In this document: positions 20,162 to 29,496 of the stretch, in pieces
Layout: each line of letters opens with the position of its first letter
Numbering within the stretch: position 1 is the stretch's first letter
Assembly (NCBI GenBank): GCA_945878025.1
Contig: CAMDXM010000003.1
Span: 1-60,033 of the forward strand
Length of the DNA: 60,033 nucleotides
Reading direction: 5' to 3'
DNA from: Pseudorhodoplanes sinuspersici
GTDB taxonomy: Bacteria; Pseudomonadota; Alphaproteobacteria; Rhizobiales; Xanthobacteraceae
Program-made: the position numbers and the translations under genes
The notes under the pieces: model-generated
Database searches by the model: none
What the model saw: the letters and a program-made list of their open reading frames with translations, nothing else
Told to the model about the DNA's origin: nothing

Positions 20162-21358
20162 ATGACCGCCGTCGCCCCACTCGAGAAAACGCCGCTGGAG
20201 CGCTATGTCGCGCCCGCGAAGCCGTCGCTTGTGGGCCTCTCGCGCGTCGGATTGTCCGAAAAGCTCGCGCTGATCGGCGTGTCGGAGGGCGCGCGCAAGA
20301 TGCGCGCGCAGCAGATCTGGCACTGGCTTTACGTACGCGGTGCGAAACAATTCGACGAGATGACGAGCGTATCGAAGGAATTGCGCGGCGCGCTCGACGC
20401 GCATTTCACGCTGGAGCGCCCGGAGGTCGTCGCCGAACAGATTTCCGTCGATGGCACGCGCAAATGGCTGCTTCAGCTTCCCGGCGAACACGAAGGCGAG
20501 CGGCCGCATCAGGTCGAATGCGTCTATATCCCGGAAACCGATCGCGGCACGCTCTGTGTCTCGAGCCAGGTCGGCTGCACGCTCAATTGCTCGTTTTGCC
20601 ACACCGGCACGCAGCGTCTGGTGCGCAATCTCACGCCCGGCGAGATCGTCGGCCAGATCATGATCGCGCGCGACCGGCTCGACGATTTCATTGCCGCCAA
20701 GGACGTGCCGTCCGATTCGCCGCGCCTTGTTTCCAATATCGTGATGATGGGGATGGGCGAGCCGCTTTATAATTTCGAGGCCGTGCGAGACGCGCTGCAT
20801 GTCGCCTCCGACGGCGAAGGCATTTCGCTTTCCAGGCGCCGCATCACGCTTTCGACCTCCGGCGTCGTTCCCAATATCGCGCGCACCGGCGACGAGATCG
20901 GCTGCATGCTCGCGGTTTCCCTGCATGCCGTGCGCGACGATCTGCGGAACACGCTGGTGCCGCTCAATCGCAAGTATCCGATCAAGGAATTGCTCGAAGC
21001 GTGCCGCAATTATCCCGGCGTCTCCAATGCGCGGCGCATCACCTTCGAATATGTCATGCTCAAGGGCGTCAATGACTCGCTCAGCGACGCGAAGGAACTG
21101 GTGCGGCTGCTCAAGGGCGTTCCCGCCAAGATCAATCTCATTCCGTTCAATCCCTGGCCGGGCAGCACCTACGAATGCTCGGATTGGGAGCAGATCGAGA
21201 AATTCTCCGAGATCGTGTTCAACGCGGGCTATGCCTCGCCGGTGCGCACCCCGCGCGGACGCGACATTCTCGCCGCCTGCGGCCAGCTCAAAAGCGAGAC
21301 CGAAAAACTCTCGGCGCGCGAACGGCTGGCTTTGCGCGCCATGGCGATGACGGATTGA
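20162..21358 (+). CDS. rlmN: Dual-specificity 23S rRNA (A2503-C2)/tRNA methyltransferase RlmN
   Basis: '[13 protein letters not shown]' radical SAM motif, '[15 protein letters not shown]', '[14 protein letters not shown]'. Confidence 0.98.
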   Translation: MTAVAPLEKTPLERYVAPAKPSLVGLSRVGLSEKLALIGVSEGARKMRAQQIWHWLYVRGAKQFDEMTSVSKELRGALDAHFTLERPEVVAEQISVDGTRKWLLQLPGEHEGERPHQVECVYIPETDRGTLCVSSQVGCTLNCSFCHTGTQRLVRNLTPGEIVGQIMIARDRLDDFIAAKDVPSDSPRLVSNIVMMGMGEPLYNFEAVRDALHVASDGEGISLSRRRITLSTSGVVPNIARTGDEIGCMLAVSLHAVRDDLRNTLVPLNRKYPIKELLEACRNYPGVSNARRITFEYVMLKGVNDSLSDAKELVRLLKGVPAKINLIPFNPWPGSTYECSDWEQIEKFSEIVFNAGYASPVRTPRGRDILAACGQLKSETEKLSARERLALRAMAMTD

Positions 21359-21431
21359 AAAGAATCGTTCCTCCCCGTAAGGGGAGAATGACAGGCGGCA
21401 TGCGAGTCGCGGCGTTTAACGGGGGTTCGTC

Positions 21432-21872
21432 ATGAGTCTTTTCATCCGCATCTTCGTGGTCTTCTTTGCGCTCATGCTGGCCATTCTCGCCGCGGGTTTT
21501 GCACTCGCCATCGGCGTGATGGTGCCCGATGTCGTGACGGTCACAGCCGACCCGGTCGAGCATTTTACCTTTTTCGCGGTGCAGTTTTTCGCCACGAGCT
21601 TCGTCGGCTACGCGGCCTTCGTGCCGGCCTTGGTATTGATCGCGATCGCGGAGACCTTCGATCTCCGCTCGATCTTCTATTATACGCTCGGTGGGGCGGC
21701 GATCGGCATGTTCGCCTATTACGGCTCCAACATTTCGGTGGCGCTGGAAAATACGACGGACATGCCGCCGGTGTCGTTCGGCCTGCAGCTTGTCGCCGCC
21801 GGCGGCATCATCGGAGGCTTCGTCTATTGGCTGGTTGCTGGACGCAAGGCCGGACGCTGGAAAGCCGGATAA
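21432..21872 (+). CDS. Small integral membrane protein of unknown function
   Basis: ~4 hydrophobic segments; no family recognised. Confidence 0.75.
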   Translation: MSLFIRIFVVFFALMLAILAAGFALAIGVMVPDVVTVTADPVEHFTFFAVQFFATSFVGYAAFVPALVLIAIAETFDLRSIFYYTLGGAAIGMFAYYGSNISVALENTTDMPPVSFGLQLVAAGGIIGGFVYWLVAGRKAGRWKAG

Positions 21873-21875
21873 CGC

Positions 21876-22517
21876 TCAATTCCCGCGCGCGAACAGAAGC
21901 CGCAGCGCGAAGGTCCCCATCACGCCGGCGAACATCCAGTCGAAAATCCGCATCGCGCGCGGCGAGCGGCGCATCGCGCCGGTGAACCGGTCGGCCATCA
22001 GGATCATCGCGCCGCAGATCGGGATCGAGAGCACGATAAAATAAAGTCCGAAGAACAGAAGTTTCTCGGGCGCATGCGGATCGGCCACGGACACGAATTG
22101 CGGCAGGAAGGTCAGAAAGAACATCACGATCTTCGGATTGAGGAGGTTGATGCCAATGCCCAGCAGGAAGACCTGCGCGACGGATTTGGTCCGGCCCGCG
22201 CCCTTCTTCAGCGTCAGCGCCGAGCCGTGACGGATCGCCTGCACTCCGAGCCACACGAGATAGAATGCGCCCGCGACCTTGATGACGGTGAAAGCGGTCG
22301 CGGACGCCACGAGCAAGGCCGACAATCCGAACGCCGCCAGCATCGAATGCATCACGAGGCCGAGACACGCGCCGAACATGGCGGCAAGTCCGCGCGCGCG
22401 GCCCGCGGTCAGGGTCTGGCCGAGAAAGAACGTCATGTCCGGTCCCGGCGTCAGGATCAGCAACAGGCACGCGGCGGTGAAAGCGAGGAGGATTTCCGGT
22501 GCGGGCAGGAAGGTCAT
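21876..22517 (-). CDS. LysE family translocator
   Basis: 'LLLILTPGPDMTFFLGQTL', 'GILLNLLNPKIVMFFLTFLPQFV'-type motifs (here GIGINLLNPKIVMFFLTFLPQFV). Confidence 0.95.
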   Translation of the reverse strand: MTFLPAPEILLAFTAACLLLILTPGPDMTFFLGQTLTAGRARGLAAMFGACLGLVMHSMLAAFGLSALLVASATAFTVIKVAGAFYLVWLGVQAIRHGSALTLKKGAGRTKSVAQVFLLGIGINLLNPKIVMFFLTFLPQFVSVADPHAPEKLLFFGLYFIVLSIPICGAMILMADRFTGAMRRSPRAMRIFDWMFAGVMGTFALRLLFARGN

Positions 22518-22705
22518 GGATGGAATCGTTTCCGGCGGGGATGGCTCGTTCAGGTCGGAGCAATGGGCGTCGATGGCGATTTCAACGATACAATAGAGGC
22601 GATCCTCGCGCCGCGGAATGGCCTTCGCGTCATGACCGTCCTGCCGCCGGAAGACTGTCTGAAGCCGCCGGCGCTGTGCTAGAAGAAACGTGAAAGGAAC
22701 CGATT

Positions 22706-23038
22706 GTGGCCGGGAAAAGCGATTTCACCTTGCATGATCTCGCCGCGCGCGTGAAGGAGCGCGCATCCGCGACCGGCGAGGAGTCCTACACGCGCAAGCT
22801 CCTGGACAAGGGAGCGGCGCATTGCGCCAAGAAATTCGGCGAGGAAGCGGTCGAGACCGTGATCGCTGCCGTCGATGGCGACCGCAAGCAGCTGATCGCC
22901 GAGACGGCGGATCTCCTCTATCATCTCCTGGTCGTGCTGGAAGCGCGTGGCGTGAAGCTGACCGAAGTCGAGGAGGCGCTTTCCAAGCGCAGTTCGCAAT
23001 CCGGTCTGGAGGAAAAAGCCTCCCGCAAACGCGATTGA
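22706..23038 (+). CDS. hisE: Phosphoribosyl-ATP diphosphatase
   Basis: '[52 protein letters not shown]'. Confidence 0.97.
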   Translation: MAGKSDFTLHDLAARVKERASATGEESYTRKLLDKGAAHCAKKFGEEAVETVIAAVDGDRKQLIAETADLLYHLLVVLEARGVKLTEVEEALSKRSSQSGLEEKASRKRD

Positions 23039-23997
23039 TGCCGATGGAACAGCGCGCCGAGCCGGAAGTCTCGCCTTACCGCACCTTCACCCGTGCGGAA
23101 TGGGCGGCCATGCGCGAAGACACGCCGATGACGCTGACGCCGGCGGAAGTCTCGATGCTGCGCTCGATGCACGACCGGCTCGACATGGCGGAGGTGGAAG
23201 ACATCTATCTGCCGCTATCGCGGCTTCTGGCGCTCTATGTGACGGCGACGCAGCGCCTGTTCCGCGCGCAGCAGAACTTCCTTGGCACCGAAGACACCAA
23301 GATGCCCTACATCATCGGCGTCGCGGGCTCGGTCGCGGTCGGCAAATCTACCACCGCGCGCGTGCTGCAGGCCTTGCTTGCGCGCTGGCCGCATACGCCA
23401 AAGGTCGATCTCCTGACCACCGACGGCTTTCTCTATCCGAACGCGGTTCTGGCGCAGGAAAACCTGATGGAGAAAAAGGGTTTTCCGGAAAGCTACGATC
23501 TGCCCGAATTGCTGCGCTTCCTCTCAGGCATCAAGGCCGGCAAGCGCCCGATGCGCGCGCCGGTCTATTCTCATATCGTTTATGACATCGTGCCGAACGA
23601 ATGGGTCGAGATCGACCGGCCGGATATCCTGATTGTCGAGGGACTCAACGTCTTGCAGACCGGCCGTCTGCCGAAGGATGGCAAGGCGGTTCCGTTCGTG
23701 TCGGATTTTTTCGATTTCTCGATCTATCTCGACGCCGACGAAGGCACCTTGCAGCGCTGGTATGTCGATCGTTTTCTCGCGCTGCGGCTGACCGCGTTCC
23801 GCGATCCGATGTCCTATTTCCACCGCTATTCGAAATTGTCGGATGAGGAAGCGGTGGAAACCGCGACCGGGATCTGGGAGCGGATCAATCTCGTCAATCT
23901 GCATGACAATATCCTGCCGACGCGCCAGCGCGCCGACCTGATCCTGAAAAAGGCCGAGAGCCACACCGTCGACGAAGTGTCGTTGCGCCGGCTCTAA
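23038..23997 (+). CDS. coaA: Type I pantothenate kinase
   Basis: '[25 protein letters not shown]', '[14 protein letters not shown]', 'NVLQTGRL'. ATG overlaps the hisE stop. Confidence 0.97.
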   Translation: MPMEQRAEPEVSPYRTFTRAEWAAMREDTPMTLTPAEVSMLRSMHDRLDMAEVEDIYLPLSRLLALYVTATQRLFRAQQNFLGTEDTKMPYIIGVAGSVAVGKSTTARVLQALLARWPHTPKVDLLTTDGFLYPNAVLAQENLMEKKGFPESYDLPELLRFLSGIKAGKRPMRAPVYSHIVYDIVPNEWVEIDRPDILIVEGLNVLQTGRLPKDGKAVPFVSDFFDFSIYLDADEGTLQRWYVDRFLALRLTAFRDPMSYFHRYSKLSDEEAVETATGIWERINLVNLHDNILPTRQRADLILKKAESHTVDEVSLRRL

Positions 23998-24003
23998 CTG
24001 TTT

Positions 24004-24175
24004 GTCATTCCGGGGCGCGGACACACGCAAGTCGGCCTTGGCCGACCTGCGCGACTTTAATTATCCAATCTCGGGTTCACCCGAGATTGGTGCCCGCGAA
24101 CCCGGAATCCAGACGCGTTGCCATTCTTTGTATTTCTGGATTCCGGATCGCCGCTTTCGCGGCGTCCGGAATGAC
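24004..24175. repeat. Full-length TCATTCCGG-family multi-arm palindromic element
   Basis: Outer GTCATTCCGG...CCGGAATGAC. Internal hairpins GCAAGTCGGCC-TT-GGCCGACCTGC (24028-24050), CCAATCTCGGGT-TC-ACCCGAGATTGG (24065-24090), CCGGAATCCAG...CTGGATTCCGG, and CGCCGC-TTTC-GCGGCG. Lies between convergent coaA and the olsB-like gene. Confidence 0.85.
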
Positions 24176-24183
24176 AGAGGACG

Positions 24184-25128
24184 TCACGCCGCGTGGCGGT
24201 CGGCGCTTGCGCCGAAATGCTCGATATAGCGCGCGTTGAGCGCGGATACCGGGAGGATAATCAGCACATCGGTGGTGCCGAATTGCCGGTCGATCACCGC
24301 GCCGTCGCCGATATAGGCGCCGAGCCGCAGATATCCTTTGATCAGCGGCGGCAGCGCGCGCAAAGCCTCGCGCGGGTTGATCGCGTCTTTCGGCATGCGG
24401 TTCATTTCGACGTGTAGCCGCGGCAGCGCATTCGCGCGCCATTCCTGCGGCGCGCGCGCGAAATGATGCAGGAACGACAGCGGCATCGCGAGCGCGTCGG
24501 GATCGGTGCCGTCGAGGCTGGCGCAGCCGATCATCACGTCGAGGCGATGCTGCAGGACGTAGGACCAGCAGCCATGCCAGAGCAACTCGACGGTGCGCTT
24601 GTTGCGGTATTGCGGCAGCACGCAGGAGCGGCCCAATTCAAGAAACCGAAGCTTCGGATGGCGCGCGACGAGTTCGTCGATGTCGAATTCCGCGGAGGTG
24701 TAAAACCCGCCGTGGCGTTGCGCGACGTCCTGCGGAAGCAGGCGATAGGTGCCGACGACATTCGGACCCTTTTCGCCATCCTCGCTCGCGTGGTCGATGA
24801 CCAGAAGATGATCGCAGATCGAATCGAAGGCATCGATGTCGCGCCGGGACAGTCGCGTCTTCGCGTCGGCGATGGCGGAGCCTTCCTTGTAGAAGACGCG
24901 ATAGCGCAGCCGCTGTGCGCGGCGCACTTCGGCGGCGTTGCGTGCGAGGCGCACTTCGAGCGTGCCGAGGCGGCCGAGCGTCTCGTCCGCGGGGATGATG
25001 CGCCCGGCGTGCTTGAAGCCGCCATAGGCCTTGAGCGCGGGCAGGAATCCGGCCCCGAGATTGCCGGGCGCTTCGATCAGACGGCCGATGAACCGGCGCG
25101 GCAAAGATCGCATTTGAATGTTTTGCAT
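24184..25128 (-). CDS. olsB: GNAT-family L-ornithine N-alpha-acyltransferase (OlsB-like, hemolysin-like acyltransferase)
   Basis: 'LEVRLARNAAEVRRAQRLRYRVFYKE', 'CDHLLVID', 'VGTYRLL', 'ELGRSCVLPQYRNKRTVELLWHGCWSYV', 'MIGCASLDGTDP'. Confidence 0.88.
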   Translation of the reverse strand: MQNIQMRSLPRRFIGRLIEAPGNLGAGFLPALKAYGGFKHAGRIIPADETLGRLGTLEVRLARNAAEVRRAQRLRYRVFYKEGSAIADAKTRLSRRDIDAFDSICDHLLVIDHASEDGEKGPNVVGTYRLLPQDVAQRHGGFYTSAEFDIDELVARHPKLRFLELGRSCVLPQYRNKRTVELLWHGCWSYVLQHRLDVMIGCASLDGTDPDALAMPLSFLHHFARAPQEWRANALPRLHVEMNRMPKDAINPREALRALPPLIKGYLRLGAYIGDGAVIDRQFGTTDVLIILPVSALNARYIEHFGASADRHAA

Positions 25129-25273
25129 ATCCGATTTCGATTCCGACGCGCGCTCAGGTTGCAGTCATCTCGGGCCGGCGGAACGAGATACCCGATTACG
25201 AAGCCGTCTGATAGCCGTCATAAAGCAGCGATTCGTCGCGTATTTATGACACTTCCGGCGTTGCACAAGGTTC

Positions 25274-27502
25274 TCAGGCCGCAACCGATGAGACGCGCGA
25301 GATATCGTCAAGTGTGCGCATCAGGCGTTCACGATCGAGCGGTTTGGTGACGAATCCGTCCATTCCGGCGGCAAGACATGCCTCGCGATGCTCGGGATAG
25401 GCGTTGGCGGTCAGCGCGACGATCGGGACGCGCGGTCCGCCCGTGCTTTCGGCGGCACGAATGCGCCGCGCCGCCTCGAGGCCGTCGATGCCGGGCATGC
25501 GCACATCCATAAGGATCAGGTCGAACGGCGTCCCTGCCGCGCGGGCTCCGAAATAGGATTCAAGCGCGTCCACGCCGTTCACCGCGACAACCGGGCGGTG
25601 TCCGAGTTTCGCAAGCAGGGCGCGCGCCAGGAGCGCGTTGATCTCGTTGTCCTCGGCCACCAGGATCGACAATCCTTCGGTTTGCGCGGACAGGTCTGGA
25701 ACGATCGAGGCGCCATCCTCGACGCGCTCCAGCATGAAGCGGCCCGCGTCGTCCGCGGCGTCGAGACGCGCGGCGAGCGACACCGCGCGCACCGGCTTCA
25801 CAAGATAATTGTTGAAGCCCGTTTCCTTCAGCGTGGGCAAATGGCCGCGCGCGGGCGGCGTGATCAGAACGATGCGGTGCGAGATCGTTTTCGCGGTCAT
25901 GCGCGCGAGAATGCCGATCGCCTCCTCGCCAAGCGCGTAATCCGCGATCATGGCGTCCCAGTCCCGCTCCGGTATCAGAGCGGCGGCGGCATCGGCATCC
26001 GGCACGACCGCGACCTTCGCATTCCAATGCACGAGGCGGCGCGCGATCAGCGGCGCCTCGATCGCGACCGGCGCCACGATCAGCACATTCTTGCCGGCGA
26101 AATCGGGCGCCGGCGCCGTCTCGCGCGCATCCTGATCGGCCGGAGCAAGCGCTATGGTGAATTCGAACAGTGCGCCGAGGCCGGGCGCGCTTTCGATCCG
26201 AATCGTCCCGCCCATGCGCTCCACGATACGGCGCGAGATCGCAAGGCCAAGGCCGGTTCCGCTGACATTGGTGGCGGCGTTTGCATCGCCCTGCTCGAAT
26301 TCCATGAAAATCCTGGATTGCTGTTCGACCGGAATTCCGATGCCGGTATCGCGCACCTTGAACGTGATCTCGCCCGGCCAGATGCCCGGCTCGACCACGA
26401 TGGCAAATCCGCCCTTGTCCGTGAACTTGATGGCGTTGCCCGCGAGATTGAGCAGGACCTGGCGCAGCCGCGCGGCGTCGCCGGTCACGCGCGCCGGGAT
26501 CCGGTCGTCGACGAAGGACGCGATCTCGATCCCCTTTGCCTGCGCGCGCGGCGCGAGCAGCTCCACCACCTCTTCGATCATGCCGACGAGATCGAAGGGC
26601 CGCGCTTCGAGGTCGAGGCGGCCGGCTTCGATCTTGGAGAAATCGAGAATTTCCTCGATCAGCGAGAGCAGCGTTTCGCCCGAGGTCTTCACGGCCTTTG
26701 TATAGGTCGTCTGCTCCGGCGTCAGCGAGGTATCGAGAAGAAGGTCCGACATGCCGAGAATGCCGTTGAGCGGCGTGCGGATTTCATGACTGACCATCGC
26801 GAGAAAACGCGACTTGGCGCGATTTGAATCTTCCGACTGGTCGCGAGCATCGCTTAAGGTCCGCTCGGCATGCACCCGATCGGTGACGTCGCGGCCGACG
26901 CTCTGGATTTCGGCCTTGCCGCCGGATCGCAGCGCGACATCCCGCCACGCGATCCAGCGCGCGCCGAGCGGGCTTTCGATTTTCTGATCGTGCACGCGCG
27001 TGCCGTCGGGCAAAGTCGCGGTCTCGCCCTGTTCGAGAATGTCGAATTGATGCGGCCGGCCGCAGAGCTCGGTGCGGGGAATTCCAGCGAGCGCGCAATA
27101 GGCGTCGTTGGCGTAAGTGACATGTCCATCGCCGCCGCGCCGCACGATCAGGTCGCCCTGCGCTTCCAGGAAGCCGCGCGCCCGCTCCTCGGCTTCTTTC
27201 ATTTCCCAGTTGTTGTCGGAGAGTTCCTCCGCGTGCTGTTCGAGCGTGCGCAGAGCGGCCTTCAGGCTGCGATTGCGGAAGAAAAGATAGGCAATGAAGG
27301 TGCAGGCCAATGCGAGCAGACCGGCGACGCCGATCGCGAAAAGCTGCGGATTATAGGCGCCCTCTCTAGCGGTTGCCTCGGACATCAAGCCAAAGCCGAT
27401 GCCGGCGCCGATCGCCAGCAGCGCGAGCCCCCGCAATACGCGCCAGCCCACGCTGCGCAGCGATTGTCCTTGCACCGGAAGGGGCGGTGTCATCAGCGCC
27501 AT
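25274..27502 (-). CDS. Hybrid histidine kinase: TM, PAS, HisKA, HATPase, degenerate REC, canonical REC
   Basis: 'FLAMVSHEIRTPLNGILGMSDLLLDT', 'GTGLGLAISRRIVERMGG', first REC lacking the acidic pair (VLIVAPVAIEA), second REC 'ILVAEDNEINALLARALL...DLILMDVRMPGIDG'. Confidence 0.95.
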   Translation of the reverse strand: MALMTPPLPVQGQSLRSVGWRVLRGLALLAIGAGIGFGLMSEATAREGAYNPQLFAIGVAGLLALACTFIAYLFFRNRSLKAALRTLEQHAEELSDNNWEMKEAEERARGFLEAQGDLIVRRGGDGHVTYANDAYCALAGIPRTELCGRPHQFDILEQGETATLPDGTRVHDQKIESPLGARWIAWRDVALRSGGKAEIQSVGRDVTDRVHAERTLSDARDQSEDSNRAKSRFLAMVSHEIRTPLNGILGMSDLLLDTSLTPEQTTYTKAVKTSGETLLSLIEEILDFSKIEAGRLDLEARPFDLVGMIEEVVELLAPRAQAKGIEIASFVDDRIPARVTGDAARLRQVLLNLAGNAIKFTDKGGFAIVVEPGIWPGEITFKVRDTGIGIPVEQQSRIFMEFEQGDANAATNVSGTGLGLAISRRIVERMGGTIRIESAPGLGALFEFTIALAPADQDARETAPAPDFAGKNVLIVAPVAIEAPLIARRLVHWNAKVAVVPDADAAAALIPERDWDAMIADYALGEEAIGILARMTAKTISHRIVLITPPARGHLPTLKETGFNNYLVKPVRAVSLAARLDAADDAGRFMLERVEDGASIVPDLSAQTEGLSILVAEDNEINALLARALLAKLGHRPVVAVNGVDALESYFGARAAGTPFDLILMDVRMPGIDGLEAARRIRAAESTGGPRVPIVALTANAYPEHREACLAAGMDGFVTKPLDRERLMRTLDDISRVSSVAA

Positions 27503-27633
27503 TGCCCTGTTGCGCGGCCGGTCATGGGTTTGAAAAACGCATGCCGCCCGTCATCTTGAACGGTCAATGTGCCCGATACCGCCTTGTAATTCGTTGCAAG
27601 AGCGGCGCGTGAATACGGTCCGTTTCGGATGCG

Positions 27634-27650
27634 GTTAACGGATGGTTAAG
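27634..27650. promoter_or_regulatory. Putative CtrA full site TTAA-CGGATGG-TTAA (minus strand CTTAACCATCCGTTAAC)
   Basis: Exact TTAA-N7-TTAA with TTAACCAT on the minus strand, ~130 nt upstream of the hybrid kinase start (27502, minus). Confidence 0.6.
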
Positions 27651-27667
27651 ATCGGGGTCGGACGGCT

Positions 27668-29206
27668 TCACGCCGCCGGCCGGACTTCGTCGGACGCGGC
27701 GCGGTAGGACAAGGCTTCGGCCAGATGAATGCGTCCCACATGCTCCGCGCCGTCGAGATCGGCGAGCGTGCGCGCCACCCGCAATACGCGGTGATAGCCG
27801 CGCGCGGACAGCCGCATGGCATCGGCGGCGTCCCTTAACAGCGACAATCCGGTCTTGTCCGGTTTCGCCACCTCTTCCAGCACCGGCCCCTGCGCCTGTG
27901 CGTTGGTGCGGATGCCGTCGAGACCCAACGCCGCATAACGTTCGGCCTGGATGTCGCGGGCGCGGGCGACGCGCGCCGCGATCTCGCGGCTTCCTTCCGA
28001 CGGCGGCGGCAGGATCAGATCGGCGGCGGTCACCGCCGGCACGTCGATATGCAGATCGATGCGGTCGAGCAGCGGCCCGGAAAGACGGCCCTGATAATCG
28101 GCGGCGCAGCGCGCATTCGATCCGCGCTTGCAAGCAAAGCCGGGATCGTTGGCGCGCCCGCAGCGGCACGGATTCATCGCGGCGACCAGCATGAAGCGCG
28201 CCGGATAGGTGACGCGATGGTTGGCGCGGGCAATCGATACTTCGCCGGACTCAAGCGGCTGGCGCAGCGAATCCAGAACCTGCGCGGCGAATTCCGGCAG
28301 CTCATCGAGAAAGAGCACGCCGTGATGCGAAAGCGAGATTTCGCCCGGCCGCGCGCGCAATCCGCCGCCGACCAATGCGGGCATGCTCGCGGAATGATGC
28401 GGCGAGCGGAACGGGCGGCGGCTCGTCAGCGCGCCGTCGGCGATTTCACCCGCGACCGACGCGATCATGGATATTTCCAGCAACTCCTGCGGCAGCAGCG
28501 GCGGTAGGATCGAGGGCAGGCGCGCGGCCAGCATGGATTTGCCGGCGCCCGGCGGTCCGCACATCAGGAGGTTATGTCCGCCGGCGGCCGCGACTTCGAG
28601 CGCGCGCTTGGCGCTTTCCTGTCCTTTGATGTCGGCGAGATCGAGCGGCACGCCGCCGACGTCGCGGATTTTCGGCTGCGGGCGCGATAGCACCTGCGTG
28701 CCGCGAAAATGATTGGCGAGTTGAATGAGCGACGACGCCGCGACGATTTCCATTTCGGGGCTCGCCCAGGCGGCTTCCGGACCGCACAGCGCAGGACAGA
28801 TCAATCCCTCGCTCCTGGCATTGGCGCCGATGGCCGCAGGCAGAACGCCCGCGACCGGCGCGATCGAACCGTCGAGGCCGAGTTCGCCCAGCACCGTGAA
28901 TCCGGCGAGCGCGTCATGCGGGATGGCGCCGATCGCGGCCATCAGGCCGAGCGCGATCGGAAGGTCGTAATGGCTTCCTTCCTTCGGCAGGTCGGCGGGC
29001 GCGAGATTGACGGTGATACGGCGGGCGGGAAGCGCGAGCCCGGAGGCGATGAGCGCAGCGCGCACACGCTCGCGTGCTTCGGAGACAGCCTTGTCTGCCA
29101 GCCCGACCACATGGAAGGCGGGCAAACCCGGCGCGACCTGTACCTGGACGTCGACGGCGCGGGCTTCGATGCCCTCGAACGCGACGGTCGATACGCGCTG
29201 GACCAT
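27668..29206 (-). CDS. comM: YifB/ComM family Mg-chelatase-like AAA ATPase
   Basis: 'GIEARAVDVQVQVAPGLPAFHVVGLADKAVSEARERVRAA', 'GPPGAGKSMLAARLPSILPPL', 'FRSPHHSASMPALVGGG', 'RPGEISLSHHGVLFLDELPEF'. Confidence 0.97.
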   Translation of the reverse strand: MVQRVSTVAFEGIEARAVDVQVQVAPGLPAFHVVGLADKAVSEARERVRAALIASGLALPARRITVNLAPADLPKEGSHYDLPIALGLMAAIGAIPHDALAGFTVLGELGLDGSIAPVAGVLPAAIGANARSEGLICPALCGPEAAWASPEMEIVAASSLIQLANHFRGTQVLSRPQPKIRDVGGVPLDLADIKGQESAKRALEVAAAGGHNLLMCGPPGAGKSMLAARLPSILPPLLPQELLEISMIASVAGEIADGALTSRRPFRSPHHSASMPALVGGGLRARPGEISLSHHGVLFLDELPEFAAQVLDSLRQPLESGEVSIARANHRVTYPARFMLVAAMNPCRCGRANDPGFACKRGSNARCAADYQGRLSGPLLDRIDLHIDVPAVTAADLILPPPSEGSREIAARVARARDIQAERYAALGLDGIRTNAQAQGPVLEEVAKPDKTGLSLLRDAADAMRLSARGYHRVLRVARTLADLDGAEHVGRIHLAEALSYRAASDEVRPAA

Positions 29207-29259
29207 GAACTGCCCCTGCCCTTCAGGAAAATCCTATCCGAAGCAATTAAGGCAAACAA

Positions 29260-29274
29260 GAACATTTGCAGAAC
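29260..29274. promoter_or_regulatory. Putative alphaproteobacterial LexA/SOS box GAAC-ATTTGCA-GAAC (minus strand GTTCTGCAAATGTTC)
   Basis: Exact GTTC-N7-GTTC on the minus strand, 54 nt upstream of the comM/yifB start (29206). Confidence 0.6.
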
Positions 29275-29322
29275 AAAACGACTCAGCTAGTTTGGTCAAA
29301 ACACCACAGGGACCCGCCAAAC

Positions 29323-29496
29323 ATGATCGACCGCAAAACTCTCGAAGCCGAATTGCAGGAAGCCCGCAAAGCCCGTCTGGAGGCGCAGGCCGCCGGCGGC
29401 GACCTCGAAGACCTGATCGACGCCATGCGGCGTTCCGGGGCCAATTGGCGCGGGCTTGAGCTTTACGATCTGGAGCAGGCCGTATCGAGCCACTAG
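29323..29496 (+). CDS. Small hypothetical protein (57 aa)
   Basis: MIDRKTLEAELQEARKARLEAQAAGGDLEDLIDAMRRSGANWRGLELYDLEQAVSSH. Good coding composition, divergent from comM. Confidence 0.65.
   Translation: MIDRKTLEAELQEARKARLEAQAAGGDLEDLIDAMRRSGANWRGLELYDLEQAVSSH

Noticed and set aside
21371-21386. CTCCCC-GTAA-GGGGAG hairpin after rlmN
   Set aside because: Short 6-bp hairpin without a T tract; insufficient to call a terminator or element.
25388-26827. 479-aa plus-strand ORF opposite the hybrid histidine kinase
   Set aside because: Shadow ORF; the minus strand has clear H-box, HATPase and REC motifs.
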